Positions 60,722-64,000 of a stretch of DNA of 64,000 nt are shown here, in pieces. Both the position numbers and the translations under genes were made by a program. Location of the stretch: NCBI GenBank assembly GCA_029962745.1, contig CM057159.1, positions 28,723,898 through 28,787,897 on the forward strand, given 5' to 3'. The notes beneath the pieces were generated by a model that saw only the letters and a list, made by a program, of their open reading frames with translations, did no database searches and was not told the origin of the DNA. Within the stretch, counting starts at the first letter, position 1, and each line of letters starts with the position of its first letter. The stretch comes from Echinometra lucunter (taxonomy: Eukaryota > Echinodermata > Echinoidea > Camarodonta > Echinometridae).

Positions 60722-61045
60722 ATGGTGGCCCTGAAGTACGCTCGACAACAGGTCATGTGCGACGCGAATTTCGCATCCCAGGTCCTGAACTTTGCATCCC
60801 AAGTCGTGAAATTCACGACCCGCGGTGCGCAATTTAGGACCCGTGGCGCGAACTTTGCATCCCAGTCCTGAATCTCGCACCGCGGGTCGTGAATTTCACG
60901 ACTTGGGATGCAAAGTTTGCACCACGGGTCATGAATCTCGCATCGCGGGTCGTGAATTTCACGACTTGGATGCAAAGTTCAGGACCTGGGATGCGAAATT
61001 CACGTCGCACATGACCTGTTGTCGAGCGTACTTCAGGGCCACCAT
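60722..61045. mobile_element. Complete foldback element with 21-bp repeats
   Basis: 324 bp, an almost perfect inverted repeat with arms of about 160 bp and almost no spacer. Ends are ATGGTGGCCCTGAAGTACGC and its inverse. An exact 8-bp duplication, ATAAAAGT, lies at 60714-60721 and 61046-61053. The arms consist of an outer 43-bp unique end followed by 21-bp tandem repeats. The layout recalls the TU foldback transposons described in sea urchin, which have tandem subrepeats and 8-bp duplications. That comparison is from memory of the family and not a match to its sequence. Confidence 0.88.
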
Positions 61046-61053
61046 ATAAAAGT

Positions 61054-62143
61054 GATATCCGATATATAGCGGATATCTTCTTTGATAAACATGAAGTGAC
61101 AGTTAATTTCATTATTGAGACAAACAAAACAAAATTTACATATGATTGATGGGATTGAAAACAAATTACAATAATAAATCACAAAACAAGTGATTAGGGG
61201 GAAAAAGAATATAAAAAAAGAAGAAAAAGGAGTGGCAGAAAAAAAAAAACACATAAAAGTAACAGCGTAATGTACAGCTACACATGATTACATAAATTCA
61301 AAAGTACATATACATGGGGTACCTGAATTTCAAGAAATTTAAATATAATCATCAAGGGGAATGCATATCTGTATTACACTTTTACAATTCAGTGGAAATT
61401 TAAATCAGAAATAATACAAAGGAAAAAATGATAACAAAGCATAGAAAATAGTGACATACCCAGACATGCCAGAGTAACATACATGTATAACTTTCTTTTA
61501 AATCAAACATACACTGTTTCTTTCATTATTATCATAATCGTTACTTTAAAATAGAGGCATTTAAGCACACCCCCCCCCCCCCAATGAAAAAAAGAACACT
61601 CTCTTCATGTGAAAAGGGATTGTGAAGTATGTCCTTTGCAACATAACATACATGTATAACGAAGTACCGAAATACATGTACGTCGCTTGAGCTAACTGAA
61701 CAAATTATTCTGGAAGTAGATAGATAATGTGACAAACATGACACTGCACAGTTGTGTTCAATTCAAGAAATTAAAAACTACATTACTAAACGGTGAAGGG
61801 GCTTTCTGATTATAATGATGATAATAATAATAATAACAATGATGATAACAAATTATACTTTTATAACACGTTATACAGCTTTACATAAAGTGGCTAAATT
61901 AGTCTACTGTATTTTCTTTACATTTCATTTTACATACATCAAAATTCTAATGAAAATTCTGACAAAATCATAGCGAGAATCTTACAACAACATGTTTTAA
62001 TTCAACATAATTAAATACTTGAGTGATCATGCAACAATTGTGGAAAATCTTATTTCTATACATCAAATGTTAATAGTTGAGCATGAAAATAATCAGTTCT
62101 TGAAGAGTAGGTCTTAAGTGCAGTCTTAAAGGTCTGTACGGTA
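61054..62143. other. AT-rich flank, no gene
   Basis: Contains a C run near 61570 and an ATG/ATA-rich stretch near 61815-61850. No supported gene. Confidence 0.5.
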
Positions 62144-62549
62144 GGTGGTCAAAATGACCAATACTTTGGTTAACATGTGTCCGACCAAAATATTTATTCA
62201 GGGGGGGGGGGAAGAATAATTTTTATGTTCAATATTTGAGGGGACACGCAAGCGAGGGAGCGAAGCTTTTGCGTTTTAGAAGTGAAATTGAACGATCTGG
62301 TGCACACTTTGGGTGGAAATTTTGGAAATTTTCATTGAGAAAAAAGTAAGAAAAAGGGGGGTCTGAAAATTTCGGGGGGGGGGGGGGAGAGGCAACTGCC
62401 CACTGCCCGCTATGTGCGTACGGCCATGGACCAATATGATGGTCAATATTACCAAATTATTGGTTAAAATGTACAAAATCTTGCTTGATTTTGACCAAAT
62501 TTTTTGGTCGGACACATATTTACCAACATATCGGTTATTTTGACCAACC
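62144..62549. mobile_element. Inverted-repeat element with nested insertion
   Basis: The left end GGTGGTCAAAATGACC runs through TGTGTCCGACCAAAA. The right end is its inverse, finishing TTTTGACCAACC, with about 50 bp of similarity. A G-run element from roughly 62200 to 62427 interrupts it and carries the AGCGAGGGAGCGAAGC phrase. Confidence 0.65.
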
Positions 62550-64000
62550 TTTTTTTATATTGTAAAAATAAAAGAAAGACCTTTACACCAAGTTTTGTTA
62601 ACATATAAATACATCATTCTAGATCCGCCACATTCGACGTAGGTGAGGTGAAAAGGTACCTGGTGAGATGTCTCGAAATACACTAACCCTGGCAACCATT
62701 GCTGGAACCAAACTGAGTTAAGCAGGGACTACAGATTCCTGCTTACAGGAACATTATTGATATAAAAAGCAAGGGAAAAAAAGAAAGAAAGAAAGAAAGA
62801 AAGAAAAAGAGTAATATTCCTACCTCCACAATGTCCATGATGTCTACCAGCCTCTAATCATGAAGCAAGAGCCAAATCCACATGAATCTGAACACATCCA
62901 GAACTATACCTGCTGCATGACTGACATTTAGACCCAATTGTCATGTTATCATGCATCTAGGAACATATCGGCTGCATTATTCATGTCGGATTCGAAGGAT
63001 TTCTGCGAGATGACACATGAAATATGTAACCTCACATAATATTTGCTTGGGGGTGGTCTCTCTTATTTTGATAGTTTACTTCCTTTTTCTTCCTATTTGT
63101 GTGCATGAAAAGAAAAAGGAACAACGCTGTTCAATTCAAAAGGCGACTAATGTCACGGCACATAGTTTCGTTTTGTTTGTGCATTATTTCTCATAATGAC
63201 AAACCTCATCGTATAGGGTCCAAGAAAAAGGTTAACAGTTGAAAAGTCTCCCCGAAATGATATTCATTAAAAGAATCATATCTATAAACGACACCCAAAG
63301 ATTTGCGATACCCTAGCCTCGAGAAGGAAAAAAAAAAACACTTTACAGGAGGATTATTCCTAACGCTTTTATACAATGATATTTACATACACAGGTAAAA
63401 TTTGAATGACAAAAGATATACGAAACGGCCTTTATATTTCAACATTTGATTGTTGACGTATTATCAACAATGCTTCTACTCGTGCCTGAAAGAAAGGCTG
63501 GTATGAGGAAATAATTATAGTAATTTTTTTATTGTGTGGTCATTTGGGTTTTCTCTCTTCTTTTCATTCCATGAATTAAAGAAGTTCAAACATGTCAAAG
63601 GCACTCAAAAATACAGACATATACTTTCAGTTGGTTTGGTTAATGAACGTAGAGCTAGAGAGATTGAGGGGGTATTATTAGCTTGTCAAACTCTCTTTTG
63701 GAGACTGGGCCAATTTTCTTTTTCCATGCAAGATAGCCCTGAATTTTTTTTAAGGGTCGAGCGCGCTAGTTTTATGTATTTAGTAGCAGCCAGATGGCGC
63801 TTCCAGCCCCTATTAAATTGGGGGGGGGGGGGGGGGGGGTCACCCTTAAATCCGTTAATAAGTCACATGCATGTTTCAATACGTAAAACAATATTTTCAT
63901 GAAGTTATTTTACAAGATAAGCTCGTATTAATCGCAGGAATATATTTAATCTACCAACTGCAAGATAATATTACTGTGTAATACAATATATAACTATTTT
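62550..64000. other. Right edge; one possible start exon
   Basis: AT-rich, with a (AAAG)n run near 62778-62810 and a G run near 63821-63839. Apart from the candidate at 62824-62838, no gene signal was found. Confidence 0.4.
62824..62838 (-). CDS. Possible first coding exon (MDIVE)
   Basis: The minus strand shows ATCATGGACATTGTGGAG followed by a GTAGGA donor. The start context (A at -3, G at +4) is good, and phase 0 matches the exon at 48809-48952. It would need a 13.9-kb intron. Weak, because the coding part is only 15 bases. Confidence 0.25.

Noticed and set aside
60722..61045. CRISPR-like array
   Set aside because: The 21-bp repeats have no spacers, are palindromically arranged, and lie in a transposon with a target duplication.

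Overview
The window looks like nuclear DNA of a marine invertebrate, most likely an echinoid (sea urchin) or a close deuterostome relative. It is AT-rich and intron-rich. It is crowded with small inverted-repeat transposons, tRNA-derived SINEs, long G or C homopolymers, and the phrase TCGCTTCGCTCGCTCG inside many unrelated repeats. Nothing prokaryotic is present: there are no operons and no ribosome binding sites. The species is inferred from repeat style and is not proved.

Layout. 1-7605 is a unique left flank made of repeats and decayed elements, including a reverse-transcriptase fossil at 5602-5889. 7606-19198 (copy A), 19699-35845 (copy B) and 36346-48376 (copy C) are near-identical versions of one locus, separated by two gaps of exactly 500 N. 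A has the left unique flank, C has the right unique flank, and B is bounded by gaps on both sides. The simplest reading is one locus in which B is an alternative haplotype or a redundant contig. A true tandem triplication is the alternative. 48377-64000 is a unique right flank. It holds a 5' exon of the gene, a (GAT)n array, three diverged tandem units at 49814-57332, and several inverted-repeat elements.

Gene. One multi-exon gene on the minus strand can be rebuilt from splice sites and codon phase. From 5' to 3' the exons in copy C are 48809-48952, 45746-45945, 44327-44483, 43414-43580, (a micro-exon near 43093-43117), 42230-42357, 41719-41820, 39646-39819, 38501-38596 and 37136-37282. The stop-containing last exon is 10414-10614 in copy A or 21797-21997 in copy B. 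Most neighbouring exons join in phase. The C-terminal half looks like two PDZ-type domains, and I could not name the gene. Copy C exons are open throughout. Several exons in A, and most of the upstream exons in B, carry 1-2 base indels that break the frame.

Best leads: the phase-consistent but unnamed PDZ-like gene; the gap-bounded triplication with a haplotype switch inside copy C; a complete tRNA-like Pol III unit with a UCA anticodon; a foldback element with 21-bp internal repeats and an exact 8-bp target duplication; and two insertions whose empty sites are visible in a sister copy (a 675-bp inverted-repeat element and a 34-bp perfect palindrome).
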